DNA from: Thiomicrorhabdus sp.
GTDB taxonomy: Bacteria; Pseudomonadota; Gammaproteobacteria; Thiomicrospirales; Thiomicrospiraceae
Assembly (NCBI GenBank): GCA_015487015.1
Contig: WFQP01000002.1
Coordinates: forward strand, 1-33,807
Direction: 5' to 3'
Length of the DNA: 33,807 nucleotides
Part shown: one piece after another, positions 25,458-33,807 of the stretch
Layout of the letters: each line of letters starts with the position of its first letter
Position numbering within the stretch: the first letter of the stretch is position 1
Program-made: the position numbers and the translations under genes
The notes under the pieces: generated by a model
The model's input: the letters and a program-made list of their open reading frames with translations, nothing else
Databases searched by the model: none
Told to the model about the DNA's origin: nothing

Positions 25458-26738
25458 ATGGCTATACAAAATGAAAATTGTTTCCGTCTAAACCATTTGG
25501 ATAACTCATGGGATATTGATGTTTATGTAGCAAATGGTGGTTATGAGGTTTGGAAAAAAGTTCTTTCAGGTGAGTTAGAACCGACTGAAATTATTGAAGA
25601 AGTGAAGACCTCTAATATCCGTGGTCGTGGTGGAGCAGGCTTTCCTACCGGATTAAAATGGAGCTTTATGAATCGCTTCGCGCCGGGGCAAAAATACATT
25701 GTTTGTAACTCTGATGAAGGTGAGCCAGGTACTTTTAAAGACCGAGATATTTTACGCTATAATCCTCATGCTCTGGTTGAAGGGATGATGATTGCAGGGT
25801 ATGTTATCGGTGCATCCGCAGGTTATAACTATATTCGAGGTGAGTTTTGGGAGCCTTATAAGCGCTTTACCAGTGCGATTAATCAAGCACGTGAAGCAGG
25901 ATTGTTAGGGAATAATATCTTAGATTCAGGCTATGATTTTGATCTGTATGCACACTTAGGTGCTGGGGCTTATATTTGTGGTGAAGAGACGGCATTGATT
26001 GAGTCGATTGAAGGGAAAAAAGGACAGCCACGTTTTAAACCTCCTTTTCCCGCAAGCTATGGGCTTTATGGTAAGCCCACAACCATTAATAATACTGAAA
26101 CGCTGGCCTCTATTCCAATGATACTGGCAAAAGGTGGCGAATGGTTTGATGGGTTGGGCGTACCAAATGCTGGTGGAACCAAATGCTACTCCGTTTCTGG
26201 ACATGTGAATAATCCTGGAAATTTTGAAGTTAGAATGGGAACACCGTTTAAAGAAGTTTTAGAGTTAGCAGGTGGGATTTGGAAAGGTCGCCAGCTTAAA
26301 GCGGTCATTCCTGGTGGTGCATCAACGGCAATATTGCCAGCTGAAGCTGCTTTGGGAATGAATATGGATTATGACTCTATTGCAAAAGCAGGTTCTTTTT
26401 TAGGTGCGGGTTCCATTATTATCATGGATGACCAAACCGATATTGTTAAGGTCATTGAAAACCTAAGTCATTTTTATTGGGATGAATCGTGTGGTCAATG
26501 TTCACCGTGTCGAGAAGGGACGGGTTGGTTGTATCGAGTGGTTAAACGCATTCGTTCAGGTCAAGGTCGCCCTGAAGACATTGAGGCACTAAAAGATGTG
26601 TCTGGAAAAATAATGGGGAATGTTATCTGTGGTTTGGGAGATGCAGCAACCATTGCATTGACCAGTGCGTTGGAACATTATGAGCATGAATTTGTTCACT
26701 ATATTGAACATGGATGCAGTATTTACGATCGCACTTAG
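25458..26738 (+). CDS. nuoF: NADH-quinone oxidoreductase subunit F NuoF
   Basis: 51-kDa-type subunit with the NADH site, FMN and [4Fe-4S] cluster N3, where electrons enter Complex I. The 426 residues show [14 protein letters not shown] (55-68, FMN/NADH), [14 protein letters not shown] (83-96) and [13 protein letters not shown] (168-180). The N3 ligands are C345, C348, C351 (SCGQCSPC) and C391 (ICGLGD). Length is standard. A 66 nt gap without a clear signal separates it from nuoG. Confidence 0.97.
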   Translation: MAIQNENCFRLNHLDNSWDIDVYVANGGYEVWKKVLSGELEPTEIIEEVKTSNIRGRGGAGFPTGLKWSFMNRFAPGQKYIVCNSDEGEPGTFKDRDILRYNPHALVEGMMIAGYVIGASAGYNYIRGEFWEPYKRFTSAINQAREAGLLGNNILDSGYDFDLYAHLGAGAYICGEETALIESIEGKKGQPRFKPPFPASYGLYGKPTTINNTETLASIPMILAKGGEWFDGLGVPNAGGTKCYSVSGHVNNPGNFEVRMGTPFKEVLELAGGIWKGRQLKAVIPGGASTAILPAEAALGMNMDYDSIAKAGSFLGAGSIIIMDDQTDIVKVIENLSHFYWDESCGQCSPCREGTGWLYRVVKRIRSGQGRPEDIEALKDVSGKIMGNVICGLGDAATIALTSALEHYEHEFVHYIEHGCSIYDRT

Positions 26739-26804
26739 TCAATAGATAAAAAATATTTTGTGTAAATTTAGTTAAGCCAATCAGAAAACTTAGGTTAAAG
26801 AATT

Positions 26805-28916
26805 ATGGTAAAAGTTGAGATAAACGGACAAATTGTTGAAGCTCATGAAGGCGACATGTTAATTGATGTTGCAGATGATGCTCAGATTTCGATTCCCCGT
26901 TTTTGTTACCACAAAAAATTATCCATTGCTGCAAATTGCCGTATGTGTCTTGTGGAGGTTGAAGGTGCTTGGAAAGCGTTGCCAGCTTGTGCAACCCCTG
27001 TAACAGACGGTATGAAAGTCCATACCAAGTCTGCGAAAGCGATTGCGGCACAAAAATCGGTTATGGAATTTTTGTTGATTAATCACCCACTTGATTGTCC
27101 AATTTGTGATCAAGGTGGCGAGTGTGAGTTGCAAGACGTTGCTATGGATTATGGTGATGATGTGTCTCGTTATTCCGAAGGAAAGCGTGTTGTCAGTGAC
27201 CGTAATGCCGGTGCTTTAATTAAAACAGATATGACGCGCTGTATTCACTGTACGCGTTGTGTTCGTTTTGGGCAAGAAATTGCAGGGATGAAAGAATTAG
27301 GCTCTACAGGGCGTAGTGAATGGATGTCGATTGGTACGTATATTGAAAAATCGATTACCTCTGAAATGTCAGGAAACATGATTGACCTTTGTCCTGTTGG
27401 TGCCTTAACATCGAAGCCTTTTCGATATACTGCGCGTGCTTGGGAGCTTAAATCCCATTCCTCTATCGCTGCGCATGACAGTATGGGTTCTAATATTTCG
27501 GTTCACTCCAAAAATGGCCGTGTCAAGCGCGTAGTGCCTCGTACCAATGAGTCTATTAATGAAGTGTGGCTTTCTGATCGTGATCGTTTCGCTTATGAAG
27601 GGTTGAACTCTGAAGACCGTTTGACTCAACCGATGGTAAAAGAGAATGGTCAATGGATTCCTGTTGATTGGGAAACGGCTTTAAAGGTTACTGTTGAAGG
27701 TTTGCAGAAAGAGCTAAGCTCAAGTAAAGAAATTGGGGTGCTTGCATCGGCCAATTCAACCCTTGAAGAGTTGCATCTTCTACAAAAATTAGCTCGCGGT
27801 TTAGGCGTTGAAAATATTGATTTTCGTCATCGTCAAGTTGACTTTTCAGATGATGAGATTGGATTTCATACACCACTGTTAACGCAAGAAATTACAGCCG
27901 TTGAAAAAGCCGATGTTATATTAATTGTAGGCTCGTATCTTCGAAAAGAGTTACCTATTTTAAATCACCGTGTTCGCAATGCTGTGGTTTCAAATGCGGC
28001 AAAGGCCATTGTGGTTAATCCAGAGGTACTAGAGTTTAACTTTAACTTAGAGCATGCTGATACTGAGCAAGGAATGGTTTCAGAGTTGGCTGGTATTACT
28101 AAAGCCGTTCTTGATATTTCTGGTAATACCAGCCAAGAATGGATCAATAAGGTTGCGCCAACGGAATGCCAGAAAGAGATTGCACAGTTATTATGTAAGG
28201 CTAAATCGGGCAGTATTATGGTGGGTCAAATCAGCCAAATGCACCCAGATTTTTCTACGATAAAGGTATTAACGGCCCTGATTGCAGCTCAAATATCTGC
28301 GAATTTAAATATTCTGCCGATGGCTGCGAACGAGGTCGGTGCGCATTTGGTTAACTTTTTACCTAAATCAGGTAAGAACAGTTCAGAAATGATCTCTTCT
28401 AGTTTAAGTGCTTATATTAATCTCAATCTTGAGCCTGAAAAAGACTTTACACATGGTAACACAGCTCTTTCAGCAATGAAAAAAGCAAATTTTGTTGTGA
28501 ACTTAACCGTGTTTGATAGTAATGCTCAACGTGAGTATGCCGATGTATTACTACCCATTGCAGCATTTGCGGAAACAGCAGGCACCTTTGTGAATGTAAC
28601 CGGTATTAAACAATCGTTTAAAATGTCGGTAGAACCTCAAGGGGATTCAAAAGCCGCATGGAAAGTTTTTCGCGTTCTGGGCAATATGTTTGATTTAGAA
28701 GGTTTTGACTATACGCATACCAATGAAGTGTTGCGAGAAGTACTGGATAATCAAACGACACAGATTGATTTCACTGGTATTTCGTGCCAATTACCGAAAA
28801 ATAATGATTCAGAAGTTGAGCTTGTCTCACCTTATGCAATGGATGCTTTGGTTCGTCGAGCGCCATCTTTACAAGCGACACCTGATGCAGATGCCGCCAC
28901 TATGGGTAGAGGATAA
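26805..28916 (+). CDS. nuoG: NADH-quinone oxidoreductase subunit G NuoG (N7-less type)
   Basis: 75-kDa-type subunit that relays electrons through three clusters. N1b ligands are C34, C45, C48 and C62. N5 ligands are H94, C98, C101 and C107. N4 ligands are C146, C149, C152 and C196. The molybdopterin-oxidoreductase-like C-terminal part (from about 215) has lost the N7 cysteines: where E. coli has ICQQCSIGC this protein has IAAHDSMGS. The length (703) is also shorter than E. coli NuoG (908) and closer to the mitochondrial type. The C-terminus is the least conserved part of the operon. The ribosome binding site is weak. Confidence 0.96.
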   Translation: MVKVEINGQIVEAHEGDMLIDVADDAQISIPRFCYHKKLSIAANCRMCLVEVEGAWKALPACATPVTDGMKVHTKSAKAIAAQKSVMEFLLINHPLDCPICDQGGECELQDVAMDYGDDVSRYSEGKRVVSDRNAGALIKTDMTRCIHCTRCVRFGQEIAGMKELGSTGRSEWMSIGTYIEKSITSEMSGNMIDLCPVGALTSKPFRYTARAWELKSHSSIAAHDSMGSNISVHSKNGRVKRVVPRTNESINEVWLSDRDRFAYEGLNSEDRLTQPMVKENGQWIPVDWETALKVTVEGLQKELSSSKEIGVLASANSTLEELHLLQKLARGLGVENIDFRHRQVDFSDDEIGFHTPLLTQEITAVEKADVILIVGSYLRKELPILNHRVRNAVVSNAAKAIVVNPEVLEFNFNLEHADTEQGMVSELAGITKAVLDISGNTSQEWINKVAPTECQKEIAQLLCKAKSGSIMVGQISQMHPDFSTIKVLTALIAAQISANLNILPMAANEVGAHLVNFLPKSGKNSSEMISSSLSAYINLNLEPEKDFTHGNTALSAMKKANFVVNLTVFDSNAQREYADVLLPIAAFAETAGTFVNVTGIKQSFKMSVEPQGDSKAAWKVFRVLGNMFDLEGFDYTHTNEVLREVLDNQTTQIDFTGISCQLPKNNDSEVELVSPYAMDALVRRAPSLQATPDADAATMGRG

Positions 28917-28921
28917 TATTG

Positions 28922-29983
28922 ATGTTTGATGCAATCCAAGCTTTTTTATCAACCTTTTTGTTTGATTGGTTGGCTATTTTAATTACCTTAGTGATTCAAA
29001 CCGTAGTCGTTGTTTTACCGATTATGTTAGTGGTTGCTTGGTTAACCTATGCAGAACGTAAAGTTATTGGTTTTATGCAAGTTCGAATGGGCCCTAACCG
29101 TGTAGGTCCATTTGGATTGTTGCAACCAATTGCGGATGCATTAAAGCTGATGACCAAAGAGGTTATTTTTCCAGATCAAGCCAATAAATACCTTTTCATT
29201 ATTGCCCCCATATTAGCACTGGCTCCTGCGGTAGCCGCTTGGGCCGTTATTCCTTTTGCGGATGGAATGGTCGTTGCGGATGTAAATGCAGGGTTACTGT
29301 ATATCTTAGCGGTAACCTCTATTATTGTGTACGGAACGATTGTTGCGGGTTGGGCGTCTAACTCTAAATATGCATTTTTAGGTGCGTTACGTGGTTCAGC
29401 ACAAAAAATATCTTATGAAATTGCCATGGGGTTTGCTTTAGTTACAGTCTTAATGATTGCTGGAAGCATGAATTTAACAGATATAGTAAACGGACAACAA
29501 GGTGGTATGTTGAACTGGTATTTATTACCTTTACTGCCTATGTTTTTTGTGTACTTTATTTCTGGCTTGGCAGAAACAAACCGTACCCCATTTGATGTTA
29601 TTGAGGGGGAGGCAGAAATTGTTGCTGGTTTCCACGTTGATTATTCAGGGATGACATTTGGAGTCTTCATGTTGGCGGAATACGCCATGATGATTCTTAT
29701 CTCATTTATGACGGCTATTATGTTCTTAGGAGGTTGGTTATCACCTTTTGAAGGTATTCCTTTCCTAGAATCTATTTTCTCATGGGTGCCTCAGCTAGGT
29801 TGGCTTGCTTTTAAGGTTTCATTATTACTGTTTATATTTTTATGGCTACGTGCTACTTTCCCTAGATACCGTTATGACCAATTAATGCGTCTTGGTTGGA
29901 AGGTTCTCATTCCTTTGACAATTCTTTGGGTCTTTGTTGTTGGTGCAATGAAGTACTTTAGTTTTGGTCCTTGGTTTAATTAA
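28922..29983 (+). CDS. nuoH: NADH-quinone oxidoreductase subunit H NuoH
   Basis: Membrane subunit that forms the quinone entry chamber and links the peripheral arm to the proton pumps. The 353-residue protein has about eight hydrophobic helices. Conserved blocks are [20 protein letters not shown] (44-63), [11 protein letters not shown], and the acidic loop [23 protein letters not shown] 28922 is preferred over the adjacent TTG 28919, with AGAGGATA upstream. It begins 5 nt after the nuoG stop. Confidence 0.97.
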   Translation: MFDAIQAFLSTFLFDWLAILITLVIQTVVVVLPIMLVVAWLTYAERKVIGFMQVRMGPNRVGPFGLLQPIADALKLMTKEVIFPDQANKYLFIIAPILALAPAVAAWAVIPFADGMVVADVNAGLLYILAVTSIIVYGTIVAGWASNSKYAFLGALRGSAQKISYEIAMGFALVTVLMIAGSMNLTDIVNGQQGGMLNWYLLPLLPMFFVYFISGLAETNRTPFDVIEGEAEIVAGFHVDYSGMTFGVFMLAEYAMMILISFMTAIMFLGGWLSPFEGIPFLESIFSWVPQLGWLAFKVSLLLFIFLWLRATFPRYRYDQLMRLGWKVLIPLTILWVFVVGAMKYFSFGPWFN

Positions 29984-29996
29984 TTTAGAGGGTAAC

Positions 29997-30488
29997 ATGG
30001 GTAAATTTTTAAAACATCAAATCAAAACATGGGGCCTAACCGAGCTATTTAAGGGTCTCAGTGTGACGGGTAAGTACTTCTTTAAAAAGAAAATAACAGT
30101 ACGTTATCCAGAAGAAAAAACACCAATCTCTCCAAGGTTTCGTGGTCATCATGCCTTACGACGTTATGAAAATGGTGAAGAGCGCTGTATTGCTTGTAAA
30201 TTGTGTGAAGCAGTTTGTCCAGCCAATGCTATTACCATTGAGTCAGAAGAGCGTGATGATGGTTCAAGAAGAACCACGCAATACGATATTGACATGTTTA
30301 AGTGCATTTACTGTGGTTTCTGTGAAGAAGCTTGTCCGGTGGATGCCATTGTTGAAACAAGAGTATTCGAGTATGAGTTCCAAGAGCGCGGGCCTCATAT
30401 CCAAACTAAAGATAAATTACTGGCCTTTGGCGACAAACATGAAGAGCAAATTGCTGCTGATCGTGCCGTTGATGCAAAGTTCCGATAA
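29997..30488 (+). CDS. nuoI: NADH-quinone oxidoreductase subunit I NuoI
   Basis: TYKY-type ferredoxin subunit with clusters N6a and N6b, passing electrons from NuoG to NuoB. Its 163 residues hold two CxxCxxCxxxCP motifs: C64, C67, C70, C74 and C103, C106, C109, C113. The N-terminus has an amphipathic segment ([15 protein letters not shown]) that contacts the membrane. ATG 29997 has GAGGG just upstream. An in-frame TTG at 29964 lies inside nuoH and is unlikely. It begins 13 nt after nuoH. Confidence 0.97.
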   Translation: MGKFLKHQIKTWGLTELFKGLSVTGKYFFKKKITVRYPEEKTPISPRFRGHHALRRYENGEERCIACKLCEAVCPANAITIESEERDDGSRRTTQYDIDMFKCIYCGFCEEACPVDAIVETRVFEYEFQERGPHIQTKDKLLAFGDKHEEQIAADRAVDAKFR

Positions 30489-30504
30489 TAGAAAGTGAAT
30501 CAAT

Positions 30505-31146
30505 ATGACATTTGAACTATTTATATTTTATTTTTTGGCAGGCGTTGCATGCACCTCTGGTGTAATGATGATTACCATTAAAGACCCCGTAAAAGCTGCG
30601 TTATGGCTTGTATTGGCTTTTATTGCAACGGCAGGCGTTTGGATTACCGCACAAGCAGAGTTTTTAGGCTTGGTTCTGATTCTTGTTTATGTTGGCGCGG
30701 TAATGGTTTTATTCCTTTTTGTTGTCATGATGCTGGATATTAATTTATCCATTCTGAAAGAGGGATTTACACAGTATCTTCCTATCGGAACAATGGTTGT
30801 TTTGTCCATTGCTGCAATGATGTATATGGTACTTGGCCCTGAAAATTTTGGTTTAGACGTTACGGGTGCTCCTGTTGTGCACCCAGAAGATTACAGTAAT
30901 ACCCAAGCGATTGGACTCGAATTATATACGGTTCATGTGTATGCCTTTATTTTAGCTGCTGTACTATTACTGTTAGGTATTGTTGCAGCGATTGCACTAT
31001 CCTTACGTCGCAGACCTACGGGAGAAGTGCTCTATCAAGACATTGATAAACAAGTTAAAACACAAGCATCAGATCGTTTTAAGATGATTAAAATGAAGTC
31101 AGAGATTGAAGAACCTATTAAGCCAAAAGAGGAGGAAGAAAAATGA
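30505..31146 (+). CDS. nuoJ: NADH-quinone oxidoreductase subunit J NuoJ
   Basis: Membrane subunit between NuoA/H and NuoK in the proton-translocating arm. The 213-residue protein has five hydrophobic helices (about 3-20, 27-46, 53-75, 88-108, 143-168). It carries the conserved [26 protein letters not shown] region, which contains the pi-bulge helix. The charged cytoplasmic C-terminus (residues 170-213) is Lys/Glu-rich. Its stop overlaps the nuoK start as ATGA. Confidence 0.96.
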   Translation: MTFELFIFYFLAGVACTSGVMMITIKDPVKAALWLVLAFIATAGVWITAQAEFLGLVLILVYVGAVMVLFLFVVMMLDINLSILKEGFTQYLPIGTMVVLSIAAMMYMVLGPENFGLDVTGAPVVHPEDYSNTQAIGLELYTVHVYAFILAAVLLLLGIVAAIALSLRRRPTGEVLYQDIDKQVKTQASDRFKMIKMKSEIEEPIKPKEEEEK

Positions 31147-31448
31147 TTGCTCTGTCTGATTATCTGATTTTTGGTGCAATACTTTTTATTATTAGTATGG
31201 CGGGTATTTTCTTAAATAGAAAAAACGTGATTGTACTTTTGATGGCGATTGAGTTGTTATTATTGGCCGTAAACACAAATTTAGTGGCCTTTTCTCATTT
31301 TCACAATGATGTGATAGGACAAATTTTTGTTTTCTTCATTCTAACGGTTGCGGCGGCCGAAGCAGCCATTGGTTTAGCAATTATTGTGTTAGTTTTCCGT
31401 AAACGTAAGAGCATCAATGTTGATGATCTTGGCACATTAAAGGGGTAG
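31143..31448 (+). CDS. nuoK: NADH-quinone oxidoreductase subunit K NuoK
   Basis: Small MrpC-like membrane subunit of the proton channel chain. Its 101 residues form three transmembrane helices. They bear the two functionally important glutamates, E37 ([12 protein letters not shown]) and E73 ([11 protein letters not shown]), equivalent to E36 and E72 of E. coli. It overlaps nuoJ by 4 nt and precedes nuoL by 7 nt. Confidence 0.97.
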   Translation: MIALSDYLIFGAILFIISMAGIFLNRKNVIVLLMAIELLLLAVNTNLVAFSHFHNDVIGQIFVFFILTVAAAEAAIGLAIIVLVFRKRKSINVDDLGTLKG

Positions 31449-31455
31449 TTGATTA

Positions 31456-33429
31456 ATGTTACATACCATTTTAACTTTAATTCTTGTTTCTCCTCTAATT
31501 GGTGCTGCAATTGCAGGTCTATTGGGACGACAAATTGGGCGTAGAGGTGCGCAAGCGGTCACCATTTTAGGTGTCACCGTGTCGATGGTGCTGTCTGTAT
31601 ATGTTTTTAACCAATTTGTTTTAAACACATCAGAAGCGTATAACGCCAGCCTTTATACTTGGATGGTCAGTGATGGCATTCGTTTTGAAATAGGCTTTAT
31701 GATTGATGAGTTATCCGCAACCATGATGTTGTTGGTAACCTTTGTTTCATTGATGGTACATATCTATACTGTAGGGTATATGGACCACGATGAAGATTAC
31801 GATCATGGTGATCCATATTTTCAACGTTTCTTTAGTTACATTTCTCTATTTACCTTCTCAATGCTTTCATTGGTTATGGCGAATAACTTCTTACAACTAT
31901 TCTTCGGTTGGGAAGCAGTAGGATTAGTCTCTTACTTATTGATTGGTTTCTATATGAAACGTGAGTCAGCAATTCAAGCTAACTTTAAAGCGTTTTTAGT
32001 TAATCGAGTCGGTGATTTTGGCTTTATTCTAGGGATTGCAGTAGTCTTCGTTTACTTCAATACCATGGACTATAACGAGTTCTTTGCACAGTTATCAGCT
32101 AATGGCGATGTAATGATTGAAATCATTCCGGGTGTTGAGTGGTCAATGATTACCTTAATGCTGTTGCTTCTGTTTGTTGGAGCGATGGGTAAGTCGGCTC
32201 AAATGCCTTTACACGTTTGGCTTCCAGAGTCGATGGAAGGCCCAACGCCTATCTCTGCTTTAATTCATGCAGCCACAATGGTAACGGCAGGGGTCTTTAT
32301 GATCGCACGTTTATCGCCAGCGTTTGAAATGTCCGAAACGGCGTTGAGCGTGATCTTAATTATTGGAGCTTCAACCGCCTTTATGATGGGATTATTAGGC
32401 TTGGTTCAGGATGACATTAAACGTGTTATCGCTTACTCAACTCTTTCACAGTTAGGCTTTATGATTGCTGCAATGGGGGCTTCGGCTTATGCCGCAGGTA
32501 TGTTCCATGTATTAACGCACGGTTTCTTTAAAGCGCTATTATTCTTGGCAGCAGGGTCTGTGATTATTGCGATGCACCATAAACAAAATATTCGAGAGAT
32601 GGGTGGACTGTATAAATACATGCCGATTACCTATGCTGCAATGTTAATTGGTTCGCTTGCACTGATTGGTTTCCCAGGCTTCTCAGGGTTCTTCTCAAAA
32701 GACAGTATTTTATTATCTCTTGATGCTTCTGAACGTTTTGGATCAAGTTTTGCCTATGTGTTGCTGATGGCAGGTGTCTTTGTTACCGCCTTCTATAGTT
32801 TCCGTATGTTCTTCTTAGTGTTCCACGGAAAAGAGAGTGAATACGTTAAAACGCATAAAATTAAAGAGTCACCTTGGGTAGTAACATTGCCACTGATTTT
32901 GCTCGCGATTCCTGCCGCATTAATGGGATGGCCAATGATTACGCCAATGCTGAACGGAGAGTTCTTTGGTAATGCGATTCAAATACTGCCTCAAAATGAT
33001 GTGATGTTATCGGTTTATAACAACTACTTCCAAGGTACGCTAAATCTTGTGCTAAGTGCCTTTACAACCTTGCCGGTTATGCTGGCTTTATCAGGTGTAT
33101 TTTTAGCATGGTTAATGTATATCAAAGTGCCGAGCTTACCCGTTAAGTTGAAAAAAATGTGTCCAAGAGGGTTCTATGTTCTTGACAGTGCTTATGGGTT
33201 TGATCGTTTAAATGATATTGTTTTTGTGGACGGCAGTCGTAAGCTGAGTCACTTTTTTACCAAAGCAATTGATATCAAGTTAATTGATACAGGCATGGTC
33301 ACAAGAACTTTTACGGCAATTGAAGATATGGGGCAAGCATTGCGTTTAACCCAAACGGGTTATATGTATCACTATGCATTTGCAATGATTTTTGGCTTAC
33401 TGGCAATGCTAGTTTGGGCTCTTTGGTAA
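31456..33429 (+). CDS. nuoL: NADH-quinone oxidoreductase subunit L NuoL
   Basis: Distal antiporter-like proton pump of Complex I. The 657-residue protein is strongly hydrophobic throughout, compatible with the usual 16 helices plus the long lateral helix at the C-terminus. Key residues are E153 in FFGWEAVGLVSYLLIGFY, K246 in GAMGKSAQMPLHVWLPESMEGP, and H254. The HAATMVTAGVFMIAR and IAYSTLSQLGFM blocks identify it. AGGGG lies 10 nt upstream of ATG 31456. It is slightly longer than E. coli NuoL (613). Confidence 0.97.
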   Translation: MLHTILTLILVSPLIGAAIAGLLGRQIGRRGAQAVTILGVTVSMVLSVYVFNQFVLNTSEAYNASLYTWMVSDGIRFEIGFMIDELSATMMLLVTFVSLMVHIYTVGYMDHDEDYDHGDPYFQRFFSYISLFTFSMLSLVMANNFLQLFFGWEAVGLVSYLLIGFYMKRESAIQANFKAFLVNRVGDFGFILGIAVVFVYFNTMDYNEFFAQLSANGDVMIEIIPGVEWSMITLMLLLLFVGAMGKSAQMPLHVWLPESMEGPTPISALIHAATMVTAGVFMIARLSPAFEMSETALSVILIIGASTAFMMGLLGLVQDDIKRVIAYSTLSQLGFMIAAMGASAYAAGMFHVLTHGFFKALLFLAAGSVIIAMHHKQNIREMGGLYKYMPITYAAMLIGSLALIGFPGFSGFFSKDSILLSLDASERFGSSFAYVLLMAGVFVTAFYSFRMFFLVFHGKESEYVKTHKIKESPWVVTLPLILLAIPAALMGWPMITPMLNGEFFGNAIQILPQNDVMLSVYNNYFQGTLNLVLSAFTTLPVMLALSGVFLAWLMYIKVPSLPVKLKKMCPRGFYVLDSAYGFDRLNDIVFVDGSRKLSHFFTKAIDIKLIDTGMVTRTFTAIEDMGQALRLTQTGYMYHYAFAMIFGLLAMLVWALW

Positions 33430-33459
33430 TTAAGAATAAGATATAAGGAAATGGATTTC

Positions 33460-33807
33460 ATGCTTACAGGCTTTCCAATTTTAAGCACATTAATTTGGCT
33501 TCCAATTGTCGGTGGTTTACTTGTGCTCTTTGCAGGACGTAATAACCCGGCATTAGCAAAATGGTTATCATTGTTCACCGTTGGATTAACGTTTATTCTT
33601 TCGATACCATTATGGACAGGATTTGATACCACCACGGCATCCATGCAGTTTGTTGAAAATGCACCGTGGATTCCCATGTTCAATGTCAATTACCATCTAG
33701 GTATTGATGGGCTCTCTATGCCTTTGGTGCTGTTAACCACTTTTACACAGGTATTGGTTATTGTTTCAGCGTGGGATGTGATTAAAGAGCGTGTTGAACA
33801 GTACATG
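33460..33807 (+). CDS. nuoM: NADH-quinone oxidoreductase subunit M NuoM (partial, C-terminus beyond window)
   Basis: Second antiporter-like pump subunit of Complex I. The frame is open to the last base, giving the first 116 residues of a protein usually near 500. It begins with a hydrophobic helix (FPILSTLIWLPIVGGLLVLF) and contains the family segment HLGIDGLSMPLVLLTTF. ATG 33460 was chosen because AAGGAA (33445-33450) stands 9 nt upstream. The in-frame ATG 33451 directly abuts that site, which is too close. It follows nuoL by 30 nt. Confidence 0.95.
   Translation, partial: MLTGFPILSTLIWLPIVGGLLVLFAGRNNPALAKWLSLFTVGLTFILSIPLWTGFDTTTASMQFVENAPWIPMFNVNYHLGIDGLSMPLVLLTTFTQVLVIVSAWDVIKERVEQYM

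Noticed and set aside
26739-26804. Internal nuo promoter in the nuoF-nuoG gap
   Set aside because: The gap is AT-rich with a TTGTGT, but no matching -10 is found at proper spacing, and nuoF and nuoG are normally co-transcribed.
1-33807. CRISPR, mobile element, toxin-antitoxin, phage defence or secondary-metabolite system
   Set aside because: No direct repeat arrays, transposase-like frames, attachment-site duplications or accessory gene clusters are visible; nearly every base is accounted for by conserved housekeeping genes.

Overview
The window reads as a stretch of chromosome from a moderately AT-rich gammaproteobacterium. Proteins and gene order both fit a sulfur-oxidising Thiomicrospira/Hydrogenovibrio/Thiomicrorhabdus-type organism; that placement is inferred from synteny and protein style, not from a search. 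I see no insertion sequence, prophage, CRISPR array or plasmid gene. Genes are tightly packed, and all lie on the + strand except queE and yhbY. No gene-free stretch exceeds about 150 bases.

Region 1 (1-3912). A partial queE (queuosine/7-deazaguanine pathway) runs off the left edge on the minus strand, divergent from leuC-leuD-leuB (leucine biosynthesis). The shared gap carries a candidate extended -10 promoter for leuC and a TATAAT for queE. Region 2 (3938-5286). A membrane-anchored M23 endopeptidase overlaps a bactofilin gene by exactly 100 nt, forming a likely cell-shape/peptidoglycan module between leuB and asd. Region 3 (5385-15464). asd, truA, trpF, trpB, trpA, accD, folC, a SPOR-domain membrane protein, purF and metZ follow, covering lysine/threonine/methionine, tryptophan, fatty acid, folate and purine synthesis plus tRNA pseudouridylation. 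Several genes are translationally coupled (truA/trpF, trpF/trpB). The fimV and cvpA genes often found in this order in relatives are missing. The short gap before purF holds two overlapping, mutually exclusive hairpins, one of which covers the purF ribosome binding site.

Region 4 (15529-22107). yhbY (minus) is divergent from rlmE; then ftsH ending in a strong intrinsic terminator, folP, glmM, tpiA, secG and tRNA-Leu(GAG). This is the classic rlmE-ftsH-folP-glmM-secG-tRNA-Leu order with tpiA inserted. Region 5 (22166-33807). nuoA to nuoL plus the 5' part of nuoM encode proton-pumping NADH:quinone oxidoreductase (Complex I), with separate nuoC and nuoD and a NuoG lacking the N7 cluster.

The content is mostly core metabolism and bioenergetics. 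I found no convincing new multi-gene system. The most unusual points are the purF leader hairpins, the M23/bactofilin overlap and the local gene losses.
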